DNA from: Saccharibacillus endophyticus
GTDB lineage: Bacteria; Bacillota; Bacilli; Paenibacillales; Paenibacillaceae
Length of the DNA stretch: 64,000 nucleotides
Assembly (NCBI RefSeq): GCF_013185185.1
Contig: NZ_JAAZWE010000003.1
Coordinates: forward strand, 558,001 to 622,000
Direction of reading: 5' to 3'
Shown piece after piece: positions 26,814 through 34,860 of this stretch; position 1 is the stretch's first letter; every line of letters starts with the position of its first letter. The position numbers were made by a program, and so were the translations under genes. The notes beneath the pieces were generated by a model that worked only from the letters and a program-made list of their open reading frames with translations, had not been told where the DNA came from and searched no databases.

Positions 26814-27608
26814 TTATTTGCCCGGCAGCTTATTCGCCGCCGATTTGATCGCGGCGGAAATTTGCTTTTCCCAACCGTGGATTTTTTGTTGGGAGGCGTG
26901 AATTTTGCCGAGCTGCGCATACATCATGGTGATTTCGGCGGCCGCGGTTATGGCGTTGCCCGATTTGACGGCGGCACGATAGCGCTTATACGAAGCGGCG
27001 CGCGTTTTGTTGAACGACGTAATCGATTTGTTTTCCGCCGTGACCTGCTTTTTCAACGAAGTTACGGGAGCCAGCGCGTCTTTGACGATTTGCGCTTTGG
27101 CTTTGGCTTGTTTTTTGGCGGCGGCCAGCGCTTCGTTCGCTTTTTTGATCTCCGACTTGGCCGCGTCGACCGACGGCTTCAGCTTGTTGCGCTTGAGATC
27201 CAACAGATCCGCGTTCTTTTTGTCTTTGCGTTTGCGCGCCTCGCTCGCCTGTTTGCCGAGATCGCCGTACTGCCCGATCAACGAAGCATGGCGGGTTTTG
27301 AGCGAGGCGGCGGTCGAAGCCAATTGATCGATTTTGGTTTTGTCGATCGCTTTGACGGCGGCGTTGACTTCTTTGAGGCGCGCGGCGCTGTCTTTGCGCA
27401 GCGATTGAATCTGCTGTTTTTCCAGCTTGTTGGCCGTTTCGAGCGCTGTATAACCGTCGTACAGGGAATCGATGCCGGACAGCGCGGCGGCCCACGCATC
27501 TCCGGAAGCTTGCGCGCGGCCGGGAGCGTAAACGGACAAGACCAGAACGGCGGCGATCATCAGAGAGGCGAAACGGGAAAAAGATCTTTTTTTTGCGGGG
27601 AACAACAT
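26814..27608 (-). CDS. Secreted lysine/alanine-rich coiled-coil protein
   Basis: This 264-residue protein has a signal peptide (MLFPAKKRSFSRFASLMIAA through RAQA) followed by an almost wholly helical mature part rich in Ala, Lys and Leu, with heptad-like spacing from about residue 60 to 240. No enzyme motif or membrane helix is present. It may be a wall-associated or periplasm-like spacer, but the function is unknown. The ATG at 27608 has AAAGGAG before it; the longer frame to 27749 runs through the leader hairpin and is not used. A good SigA promoter and leader hairpin lie upstream. Confidence 0.7.
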   Translation of the reverse strand: MLFPAKKRSFSRFASLMIAAVLVLSVYAPGRAQASGDAWAAALSGIDSLYDGYTALETANKLEKQQIQSLRKDSAARLKEVNAAVKAIDKTKIDQLASTAASLKTRHASLIGQYGDLGKQASEARKRKDKKNADLLDLKRNKLKPSVDAAKSEIKKANEALAAAKKQAKAKAQIVKDALAPVTSLKKQVTAENKSITSFNKTRAASYKRYRAAVKSGNAITAAAEITMMYAQLGKIHASQQKIHGWEKQISAAIKSAANKLPGK

Positions 27609-27688
27609 GTTTTCAGCTCCTTTTTCAAAAAATCTTGCAGTTTGCCAAACGAAAAAGATTCGAATCCGAGGAACGCCGGCACGCAAAA

Positions 27689-27740
27689 AAGCACCCCGCG
27701 GAAAAGGTCTTCGGACCTTGCCCGCAGGGTGCTTCCCTGC
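27689..27740 (-). promoter_or_regulatory. Terminator-like hairpin in the 5' leader with a competing small hairpin
   Basis: On the minus strand AAGCACCCTGCGGGCAAGGTC pairs with GACCTTTTCCGCGGGGTGCTT and runs into TTTTTT (27690-27685), about 80 bases before the ATG of the coiled-coil gene. GCAGGG/CCCTGC (27740-27724) shares the first arm and would exclude the terminator. This looks like an attenuator, or a small terminated RNA. Confidence 0.6.
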
Positions 27741-27763
27741 ATCGTTCATGTAAGATTAAGCCA

Positions 27764-27793
27764 AATATAGCATAAGAAATCGAACCCTGTCAA
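27764..27793 (-). promoter_or_regulatory. SigA promoter of the coiled-coil protein leader
   Basis: On the minus strand TTGACA (27788-27793), 18 bases, TATATT (27764-27769). The predicted transcript starts near 27757. Confidence 0.75.
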
Positions 27794-27916
27794 CGAAAAG
27801 GGAACGCAGGTTCGAAAACGAAGACCGGCGGCCGCCTTTTGGCGGGAAAGACGCTGAGGCGGTTTCATCGATCAAGGCAGGCGGGTACAAAAATGCAGTG
27901 AGCAAGGAGGGATAGT

Positions 27917-29527
27917 TTGAGGGATGATGTATACGCAAACGGCGATCCGTCCGGCGAAGACGGCGAAAATCAGGTTCCGTCGATCCGGCGCGTTCCTTTC
28001 GTTTTGATGTGGATCTGCGCCGCGGCTGCATGGTCCGGGATAACAGCGGCGTTTTATCTCGGTACGCGAGAGCTTTGGACCTTGGTCGTTTTGACGCTGA
28101 TCGGCACTGCGTTTTTCGTTTTCCTGACAATCTCTCTGCGAAAATCAGCCTTCTTTTTCCTGCATATGCACAAGGAAAAAGAAGGAAAAGCATACATGCC
28201 GCATGAAAATTTCGTGCTGCACCGTCAGCTGCTGGACATCCGGATCGCCGATCCTCGGGTTCGCGAAGCGCTGGTCAGCCTTGACGGCTGGGCGGTGCGC
28301 AATCATAACCGTCCAGGGCGAACGTACGGGTCGGGCGCGAATCTGGTTCTGCGCCTGGATGATGAGCAGGACGGGATCGTTTACGTGAAGACCTTTCCGT
28401 TCCGCAAACGCGAAGACGAAAGCCTGCTCGGCGAAATTCTGCTCCGGCTCCATGCTTCGGGCAAACCGGTATACGCGACGCGGCTGAACTTGAGCGAGCT
28501 GCGCGCGGAAGATTTTGCCGAAGCCTACGATTCGCTGCCCAAATCGCTTTACGATTCGCGCCGGCCGTTCGAACTGGGCAAACGCGTGCCAGCAAACGAA
28601 TATGCTTTTCCGTATCGGACGCCTCGCATGCTGGAGCGCAAAGAGCGGAACCGCCGCCGAAACGACGCGCGTTTTTTCCGGCCTCTTCATGCGGCGGCGC
28701 TGACCGTCAATTTTCTGCTGGCGCTGCTTTGGATTCCTTCATGGACCCCGGATCGGGGCGAAGCCGGGTTTGCATGGCGCGACGATTGGAGTTCGGGCTC
28801 GCTGGCGCTGCAAATTTTTAATTTGACGATCTTTATCGTTGCGGGACGTTACTGGCGCGGGACGAACACTTTGAAGCAGCTTTGGCGGCCTTTGCGGGAC
28901 GCGGCATGGATTTTTATCTTACATACGGCGGGGTTGGTAACCGCGGGTCTGTACACGCAGGGAGTTTGGGAACGTTGGCAGCCGCTCGCCAGGCTCGATC
29001 TATGGTTGGGAGCCGGCCTGTTGGTCGTCTTCGGCTTGGCGCGCATCATGACGGCGCACGACAGGCGACTGGCAGCGTTGGACTCGGTAGACGCCGAAGG
29101 CGAGCGGCTCGACACGCGGGAACCGGAGAAAAAAGAAACGGCAGTCGACCGGGTTTTGCAAATTTTGTTCGCCTCGGTATTGGTCATGAATTTTCTGGTT
29201 GCTTGGCTGCTGCCTCATTGGAAGCATGATGCGGCATCGGGAGGCTACGAAGGGTTGGGAATCTACATGCTGCTGAGCGCCGTGCTGCTTCCCGTCGCAG
29301 GGGCGTATTGGCGCAAAGAAAGCAAGTGGCAGGTCCCGATTTACGGAGCGCTTTCCGTCTTCTTCGCCCAGTTTGCCGGAGCGATGCTGGGACTGCCGCA
29401 GGAAAAGCTCTGGGCAGAAGCAGCCGAGGCTTTGTTTACCCATATGCTGGTTCTGCTGATCCTGCTTTATCCGCTTTTCGCGGTGCTCAAAGGCATAACT
29501 TTTCTGCTGGGAAAACGAAAAACATAA
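27917..29527 (+). CDS. Polytopic membrane protein, unknown function
   Basis: This 536-residue protein has two helices near residues 28-72, then a roughly 170-residue soluble loop with LVLRLDDEQDGIVYVKTFPF, and then about seven further helices (for example ALTVNFLLALLWI, LFASVLVMNFLVAWLL, LVLLILLYPLFAVL). I do not recognise the family. The start is TTG at 27917 with AAGGAGG six bases upstream. It is divergent from the coiled-coil gene and followed by exonuclease III. Confidence 0.7.
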   Translation: MRDDVYANGDPSGEDGENQVPSIRRVPFVLMWICAAAAWSGITAAFYLGTRELWTLVVLTLIGTAFFVFLTISLRKSAFFFLHMHKEKEGKAYMPHENFVLHRQLLDIRIADPRVREALVSLDGWAVRNHNRPGRTYGSGANLVLRLDDEQDGIVYVKTFPFRKREDESLLGEILLRLHASGKPVYATRLNLSELRAEDFAEAYDSLPKSLYDSRRPFELGKRVPANEYAFPYRTPRMLERKERNRRRNDARFFRPLHAAALTVNFLLALLWIPSWTPDRGEAGFAWRDDWSSGSLALQIFNLTIFIVAGRYWRGTNTLKQLWRPLRDAAWIFILHTAGLVTAGLYTQGVWERWQPLARLDLWLGAGLLVVFGLARIMTAHDRRLAALDSVDAEGERLDTREPEKKETAVDRVLQILFASVLVMNFLVAWLLPHWKHDAASGGYEGLGIYMLLSAVLLPVAGAYWRKESKWQVPIYGALSVFFAQFAGAMLGLPQEKLWAEAAEALFTHMLVLLILLYPLFAVLKGITFLLGKRKT

Positions 29528-29655
29528 CCGCTCGGATCAAGGAACGCGACATTAATGCGAAGGTTAACCTTGGAAGGCAAGGTATGGTACACTGGCTGTT
29601 GGAGGGCGTGCGAACGTGCCTTCGACAGCTTATTTTCAGTTAAGGAGAATGCGGC

Positions 29656-30414
29656 TTGAAATTGATTTCTTGGAACGTGAACGGCCTGCGGGCCGCCGTC
29701 AATAAAGGCTTTACCGAATATTTCGAACGCGAGAACGCCGATATTTTCTGTTTGCAGGAGACGAAGCTTCAAGAGGGCCAGATTACGATCGAGCCTACGC
29801 GCGAATATCACCAGTACTGGAACTATGCGCTTAAAAAAGGGTATTCGGGCACGGCCGTGTTCACCAAGATTCGCCCGCTTGCGGTCCGTTACGGCATGGA
29901 GACGGATTCGGAGGACGAAGGCCGGATTTTGACGCTGGAATACGACGGCTTTTACCTGGTCAATGTCTACACGCCGAACGCCAAACGCGATTTGACCCGT
30001 CTTCCGTACCGTTTGGAGTGGGAAGACCGGTTCCGGGAGTATTTGAAAAAGTTGGACGCCGAAAAGCCGGTGATCGTCTGCGGAGACCTCAATGTGGCGC
30101 ATAGGGAAATCGATTTGAAAAATGCCCGTCCGAACATCGGCAACTCCGGCTTTACGGACGAGGAACGCGGGAAAATGACGGAGCTGCTGGCTTCCGGATT
30201 CATCGATACGTTCCGTTATTTTTACCCGGACCAGGAAGGCGTCTATAGCTGGTGGTCCTACATGGCCAAGGTCAGGGAGCGGAATATCGGATGGCGCATC
30301 GATTATTTCCTCGCCTCCGAGCGTCTGGCTCCCAAGTTGAAGGATGCACGGATCGACGGTTTGATTATGGGAAGCGATCATTGCCCGGTCGTGCTGGAGA
30401 CGGAGGATCTGTAG
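29656..30414 (+). CDS. exoA: Exodeoxyribonuclease III / AP endonuclease
   Basis: This 252-residue enzyme is a metal-dependent AP endonuclease and 3'-5' exonuclease of base-excision repair. Motifs are in order: ISWNVNGLRA (N-terminal Asn), CLQETKL (catalytic Glu), NVYTPN, CGDLNVAHREIDL (Asp and Asn), WSYMAKVRERNIGWRIDYFL and the final GSDHCPVVLE (Asp-His). Length and order match B. subtilis ExoA. TTG start at 29656 with TAAGGAG before it. A possible promoter (TTAACC, 18 bases, TACACT) precedes it. Confidence 0.95.
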   Translation: MKLISWNVNGLRAAVNKGFTEYFERENADIFCLQETKLQEGQITIEPTREYHQYWNYALKKGYSGTAVFTKIRPLAVRYGMETDSEDEGRILTLEYDGFYLVNVYTPNAKRDLTRLPYRLEWEDRFREYLKKLDAEKPVIVCGDLNVAHREIDLKNARPNIGNSGFTDEERGKMTELLASGFIDTFRYFYPDQEGVYSWWSYMAKVRERNIGWRIDYFLASERLAPKLKDARIDGLIMGSDHCPVVLETEDL

Positions 30415-30435
30415 TCCCGAAACTCGGAAAACATG

Positions 30436-30474
30436 CGTGCCCGAGTACGTTGGATACATATTCGGGCGCGCGGT
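30436..30474 (+). terminator. Terminator after exoA
   Basis: GCGTGCCCGA pairs with TCGGGCGCGC (one mismatch) and is followed by GGTTTT. Confidence 0.6.
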
Positions 30475-30658
30475 TTTGATCGGATGGACAGCTTCTTTAA
30501 TTTGAACGGTGCTTCTTTATTTTCACCACTTATTGAAAGGGGTTTCATTCGATATGGTAAAGGAATAGGAGTAGGCGTCCATGGAAGATTTATGTCCGGT
30601 ACGAGTGGACAGATACAAGTTAGAGTGCGAAAATAGCCAAAAACGAAAGCTAGGTAGT
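30475..30658. other. Stretch without a recognisable gene
   Basis: A short plus-strand frame here (ending at 30636) has a readable but unfamiliar peptide and AAAGG far from any start. I do not support a gene. Confidence 0.3.
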
Positions 30659-30810
30659 GTACGCAAACTCGGGCGACGTGCATCTTGACCTGCCTTTTCG
30701 TCCTCAGCGGATGTCTGCTTGAAGCGTATAGTCATCCACCAATGGCCGCGTCATTTTCCTTGCTGAGAACGAAAATTCAACTCAATCTGCTCCCGGCGGA
30801 GTTTGCATAC
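30659..30810 (+). ncRNA. Long inverted repeat upstream of the YesM-type kinase gene
   Basis: Nested pairs: GTACGCAAACTC (30659-30670) with GAGTTTGCATAC (30799-30810), 11/12; and TTTTCGTCCTCAGC (30695-30708) with GCTGAGAACGAAAA (30762-30775), 13/14. Between them GGATG/CATCC forms a smaller hairpin. There is no T-run. It ends 28 bases before the kinase ATG. Confidence 0.55.
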
Positions 30811-30838
30811 ATGCCCTGGAAAGAAGGAGGAGCAGAGT

Positions 30839-32698
30839 ATGGATATCCTGGGTTTTTACCGAAGAACCGTCAAAAACAATCTCTTCACCAAGATCGTTCT
30901 GCTCTTCTCCTTCATTACGATCGTCACGATTATCGCCTTCTCTTATTTCATGTTCGTCTCGATGTCCCAATCGGCTGTTCGCCGGGAATTGGACAATCAG
31001 AGGGCGGCCATGTCGGCGATCGATCGTTATATCAGCTTGCGGGTCGGCGAAGCGGATTCCATCATGCCGGATATTTACCGCGACGATGCGCTGTCGATCG
31101 ACCTGTCCGCTTTCATGATGACTCCTTATTCCGACTATATTCGTTATCGGCTGGATCGTTATACGGAGACGGGCATCGATTCGGCAAGCGCCAAAACCTA
31201 TATGGAAAACGTGCTTGACGCGCGAGCCGATATCCGGGCGCTTATCCTGTACAGCAGCGAGCAGCAAGTCCTGTATTCGTTCGGAAACGACGGCGAGTTT
31301 CGGACGGTTGCCGTCAATGCGTCCCAGTCTTACGTGCCGGATGCGATGGCGATCGAAAATGCGAACGTGGCCGAACCCAATGCCTGGGTCAGCCGCGCGC
31401 TGGGTAAAACCGGTGAAGCCATGTATTCGGTCACGATGCCGGTCAACGACAAGCAAACCTTCAAAAATCTCGGGCAGCTCACGGTCTGGTTCGACTCTAG
31501 TCGGCTGTGGAATGCATTGACCGCGTATGAAAAAGAGTTTAAAGGCGATATTTTCGTCCTATCCGCAGACGGTCGAGTCTTGTTCGACACGTCGGGACAT
31601 TATTACGGGGAGCGCTTTCCTTATGCGGAGCGGCTGGATTCGGTCTACGACGTGAATCCGTCGGGACCGTCCGCGGAGGACGGCGTTTATCTCAACAAAC
31701 TGGCTTCGACGTCCGGAGGCTATACGGTCGCGGGCATCATGAGCCGCGCCGATGCTGCCGAGTCTTACCGAAGTTTGCGAAACACGATCGTGACGATCGG
31801 CGCGATCTGCATCGCGTTCGCGATCCTCGTGCCCTCGTTGTTCATATTCAGCTTCGCCAAACGCACGAACCGCATCATTCGCCTGACTCAGCGGGTCAAG
31901 CGCGGAGATTTCCAAAGCCGTCTGAATGACAAAAAGGACGATGAGCTCGGTCAGATTTCCAGCGGCTTCGACGACATGTTGGATGAATTGAACTTATACA
32001 TTGACCGGGTCTACAAAGCGGACATCAAGCAAAAACGCACCGAACTTGCCGCTCTGCAAGCCAGGGTCAATCCGCATTTTCTGTATAACACGTTGGAGGT
32101 CATTCGAATGCGTGCCGTATCCCAGGGCGCGAAAGACGTGGGCGAGATGATCTACAGCTTATCCATGTTGTTCAAAAGCTTCGTTCAGCAAAAAGAGCGG
32201 CACACGCTGAAGGATGAACTCGAAGCTTGCCGCTTGTATCTGGAGCTGTTCCGGATTCGCTACAAAGATCGCCTGGCGTACGATATTCAGGCCGATCCGG
32301 AACTGCTGGACGCGGAAGTGCCTCGATTATCCGTTCAACCGATCGTGGAGAATTACATCGTGCACGGGATTCGAAGCCGCGATACGGATAACCGCATCGT
32401 AATTTTTGCGGACCGGGAGCAGGGCGATATTGCGGTAAGGGTACGCGATAACGGTCGGGGGATTTCAACGGAAAAGCTGCGCGAGCTTCAAGCCGGGCTT
32501 CAGCGCAAGGAAGAAGAGGCGGAAGGCGAAGGCGGCTTCGGAATGCGCAGCGTGCACGAACGATTGCGTTTGTTGTACGGGCCGGAATACGGCATCGCGC
32601 TGCACAGCGGGGGAGCCGGTCAAGGAACGTCGGTAGAGATCCGGTATCCGGATTCGGAAGAGGGGGAGCGGCATGTACAAAGTATTTCTGGCGGATGA
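30839..32698 (+). CDS. yesM: YesM-type sensor histidine kinase
   Basis: This 619-residue membrane kinase has one helix at about 16-40, an extracellular dCache-like sensor, a second helix near residues 315-340 (GAICIAFAILVPSLFIF), HAMP, then His_kinase with H413 in ARVNPHFLYNTLEVIRM, and an HATPase domain (VQPIVENYIVHG; VRDNGRGIS; GFGMRSVHERL). YesM kinases with YesN partners regulate sugar ABC transporters in Paenibacillaceae. The ATG at 30839 follows AAGGAGG. The gene overlaps the regulator by 26 bases. Confidence 0.92.
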   Translation: MDILGFYRRTVKNNLFTKIVLLFSFITIVTIIAFSYFMFVSMSQSAVRRELDNQRAAMSAIDRYISLRVGEADSIMPDIYRDDALSIDLSAFMMTPYSDYIRYRLDRYTETGIDSASAKTYMENVLDARADIRALILYSSEQQVLYSFGNDGEFRTVAVNASQSYVPDAMAIENANVAEPNAWVSRALGKTGEAMYSVTMPVNDKQTFKNLGQLTVWFDSSRLWNALTAYEKEFKGDIFVLSADGRVLFDTSGHYYGERFPYAERLDSVYDVNPSGPSAEDGVYLNKLASTSGGYTVAGIMSRADAAESYRSLRNTIVTIGAICIAFAILVPSLFIFSFAKRTNRIIRLTQRVKRGDFQSRLNDKKDDELGQISSGFDDMLDELNLYIDRVYKADIKQKRTELAALQARVNPHFLYNTLEVIRMRAVSQGAKDVGEMIYSLSMLFKSFVQQKERHTLKDELEACRLYLELFRIRYKDRLAYDIQADPELLDAEVPRLSVQPIVENYIVHGIRSRDTDNRIVIFADREQGDIAVRVRDNGRGISTEKLRELQAGLQRKEEEAEGEGGFGMRSVHERLRLLYGPEYGIALHSGGAGQGTSVEIRYPDSEEGERHVQSISGG

Positions 32699-34202
32699 CG
32701 AACCGTTCATTACGGAAGGCTTGTCCGATATTATCGATTGGGCTTCGTTCGACCTGGAGATCGTAGGCAGCGCACAGGATGGTCGGGAAGCGTTCGAGGC
32801 CCTGCAAGAGACGGAAGTCGATCTGCTTATCACCGATATCTCGATGCCGGAGATGACCGGATTGCAGCTGATTCGCCGGGTACGGGAAGTTCGTCCGGAG
32901 TTGAAAGTCATTATCCTCAGCGGTTTTAACGAGTTCGATTACCTGAAGGAAGGCATGAAGCTGGGCATTGAAAATTATCTGCTGAAACCGATCAATGTCG
33001 AGGAACTTGAGGCATCGCTCGTCAACGTGACCGAAAAACTCCGCCGTGCCGAGCGCGAGGAGAAGTTTGGCGCATTCGGAGCCCGGATCATTCGAGACAA
33101 TGTCCTGCATCGCTGGCTGACGGGAGAAATTTCGCAGGCCGAGTTTGCGGAGCGGGCGAGCTTGATGGGCATCTCGTTGCGGCATCCTCGGCTCGGCGTA
33201 TTGATTTTGCGCGCGGTTGAAGAGAATCAGGGGCTGTCTCTACAGGTAGAGGAAGGACTGCATGACGAGCCGGAATGCGTCGTTTTTCGGGACATGGACG
33301 GTGACGCGGTAGTTATCGTGCCTTTGACGGCCGATGCGTGCAAGGACCGATTGCTTGCCGTATCTTCGAAGCTTGCGGAGCGACTCGGAAAGGAAGGTCT
33401 GCGTATCGGCGTGGGTAGCATCGGTCCTATGCCGCAGCACGGTTCCGTCAGTCGTTCAGAAGCGAAAAAAGCGTTGGAGTATGCGCTTGTCGACCCGCAG
33501 CGCCAAGTCTTCGAATACGCGCCGCCGGTTGCCGGAGGTGCCGGCTCGGGAGCCGAATCGACAGGCCTGTCGAAGGCGGATCTGGGCCGGGAGTATACGC
33601 GCCTCGTGCTGGCACGCGATCGCGACGGGCTAAAGCGAAGAATCGGCGAGGATTTCGTAGCTTTAAGCAAAGTAGAAGGCATGACGCCGGAAGAACTGCA
33701 AAACATAGCGCTCGGCGTCTGTGCGGATTTTCGCGTTGCATTGCGCGAGGTCAAGCGCGAGGAGGACGGCGAACCGTTCCTTCAGGTGCTTGAACGGATT
33801 CGGGCCGCTTCGCATATGGAAGAGCTGATCGAAGCGGTTCGGCGCGCGGCCGAGGAGACGGTCGGCCTGCTTACGCGGGATACGCGGAGTCCGGTCGTGC
33901 AGCAGGTGCTCGGGCATGTGGTGGCTCATTACGGCGAAGAGCTGTCTTTGAAAATGCTCGGTTCGCAATATCATATTCACCCGGTCTATTTGGGACAGCT
34001 GTTCCATAAAGAAACGGGCGAGACGTTTACCGACTATTTGAACAAATACCGGATCGAACGCGCCAAAGAAAAGCTGCGCACCACGACGCATAAAGTACAG
34101 GATATTTCGCGCAGCGTGGGCTATTGGGAGACCGGATACTTTTACAAACAGTTCAGGAAGTACGTAGGAATTTCTCCGACGGAGTATAAGGCGCTTCAAT
34201 AG
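32673..34202 (+). CDS. yesN: YesN-type response regulator (REC plus AraC DNA-binding domain)
   Basis: This 509-residue protein has a receiver domain with D8, D9 and phospho-acceptor D55 (LLITDISMPEMTG) and K104 in YLLKPI, then a long middle domain, and a C-terminal AraC helix-turn-helix (SLKMLGSQYHIHPVYLGQLF; VQDISRSVGYWETGYFYKQF). The phosphorylated form should activate the downstream transporter and hydrolase genes. Its start overlaps the kinase reading frame, so the two are translationally coupled. Confidence 0.92.
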   Translation: MYKVFLADDEPFITEGLSDIIDWASFDLEIVGSAQDGREAFEALQETEVDLLITDISMPEMTGLQLIRRVREVRPELKVIILSGFNEFDYLKEGMKLGIENYLLKPINVEELEASLVNVTEKLRRAEREEKFGAFGARIIRDNVLHRWLTGEISQAEFAERASLMGISLRHPRLGVLILRAVEENQGLSLQVEEGLHDEPECVVFRDMDGDAVVIVPLTADACKDRLLAVSSKLAERLGKEGLRIGVGSIGPMPQHGSVSRSEAKKALEYALVDPQRQVFEYAPPVAGGAGSGAESTGLSKADLGREYTRLVLARDRDGLKRRIGEDFVALSKVEGMTPEELQNIALGVCADFRVALREVKREEDGEPFLQVLERIRAASHMEELIEAVRRAAEETVGLLTRDTRSPVVQQVLGHVVAHYGEELSLKMLGSQYHIHPVYLGQLFHKETGETFTDYLNKYRIERAKEKLRTTTHKVQDISRSVGYWETGYFYKQFRKYVGISPTEYKALQ

Positions 34203-34315
34203 GAAAAGTACTCTTCAGCGGAAAAGCGACAGAGTTGGACAGGCTTTAGGAAATAACAAATAGGCAGTGGCGGATACCGACTACCGGATAACAGTTGAAG
34301 GGTTAAAACAAGATG
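34203..34315. other. Region after the response regulator
   Basis: I see no gene. It leads into the operator array. The whole gap to the transporter is 658 bases and more AT-rich than the genes around it. Confidence 0.35.
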
Positions 34316-34497
34316 TTGCACATTGTGCAAGATTAAATTCCGAATAAGCGGGTTTCGCCGAGCCGTGTTGTACAAAATGCAGCATTAAGCCTCCAATCTT
34401 GCTCGTATAAGGTTATACCGGCTCGAAATATTGCATAACCTACAACTTGGACGTCCCAATCGCAATTTTAAAAGTATAAATGTTGCATAGTGTACAA
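34316..34497. promoter_or_regulatory. Array of four related 15-bp palindromic sites
   Basis: TTGCACATTGTGCAA (34316), TTGTACAAAATGCAG (34368), TTGCATAACCTACAA (34431) and TTGCATAGTGTACAA (34483) share TTGyAyA-n-rTryAA. The first is a perfect palindrome. Start-to-start spacings are 52, 63 and 52 bp, close to 5, 6 and 5 helical turns, so all face the same side of the DNA. This is a probable operator cluster for the sugar locus. Confidence 0.6.
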
Positions 34498-34710
34498 GAT
34501 GAGTCGGAAAATCTTCAATGTCCGTGTGTGCGATGTGCCTGTTGATAAGCGTTCGGGAATCTGTTTCCGGCTGTTTCTACACCGCTTAAAAAAACAGGGC
34601 CGTCGACGAAGCGCTTCGCAACGTATATGATGTTCCATCAGTACCGTTTTGCAAAAATGAAAGTTTTTCGATGTTATTTTCATGTAAATAAATCTTTCTA
34701 ATTCATGGAA

Positions 34711-34738
34711 GAGATCGCCCTTTAGGCGGTCTTTTCTT
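34711..34738 (+). terminator. Terminator-like hairpin upstream of the transporter operon
   Basis: GATCGCC/GGCGGTC (one G-U) with a CTTTA loop and then TTTTCTTTA. It may end read-through from yesMN or isolate the transporter promoter. Confidence 0.55.
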
Positions 34739-34775
34739 TATTTTGTACCCTGACATCTTAGTTTTCACTTCTTTT

Positions 34776-34789
34776 TGAAAGTGCTTTCA
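34776..34789. promoter_or_regulatory. cre-like catabolite-repression site
   Basis: TGAAAGTGCTTTCA is a near-perfect palindrome and matches the CcpA site consensus TGwAAnCGnTnwCA at all but one defined position (T instead of the first central C). It lies 72 bases before the substrate-binding protein ATG. Confidence 0.55.
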
Positions 34790-34860
34790 TCGTTTAGAGT
34801 GAAGTTAGTTCTTATCGCAAGACACAAACAGACAGCAATTCAAAAGAGGAGGTCTATTTC

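Noticed and set aside
30433..30636. Possible small protein gene
   Set aside because: No ribosome-binding site at a suitable distance, no recognisable family and overlap with the exoA terminator.
34316..34497. CRISPR-like array from repeated 15-mers
   Set aside because: Sites are degenerate palindromes with unequal spacing and only four units; no cas genes are present.
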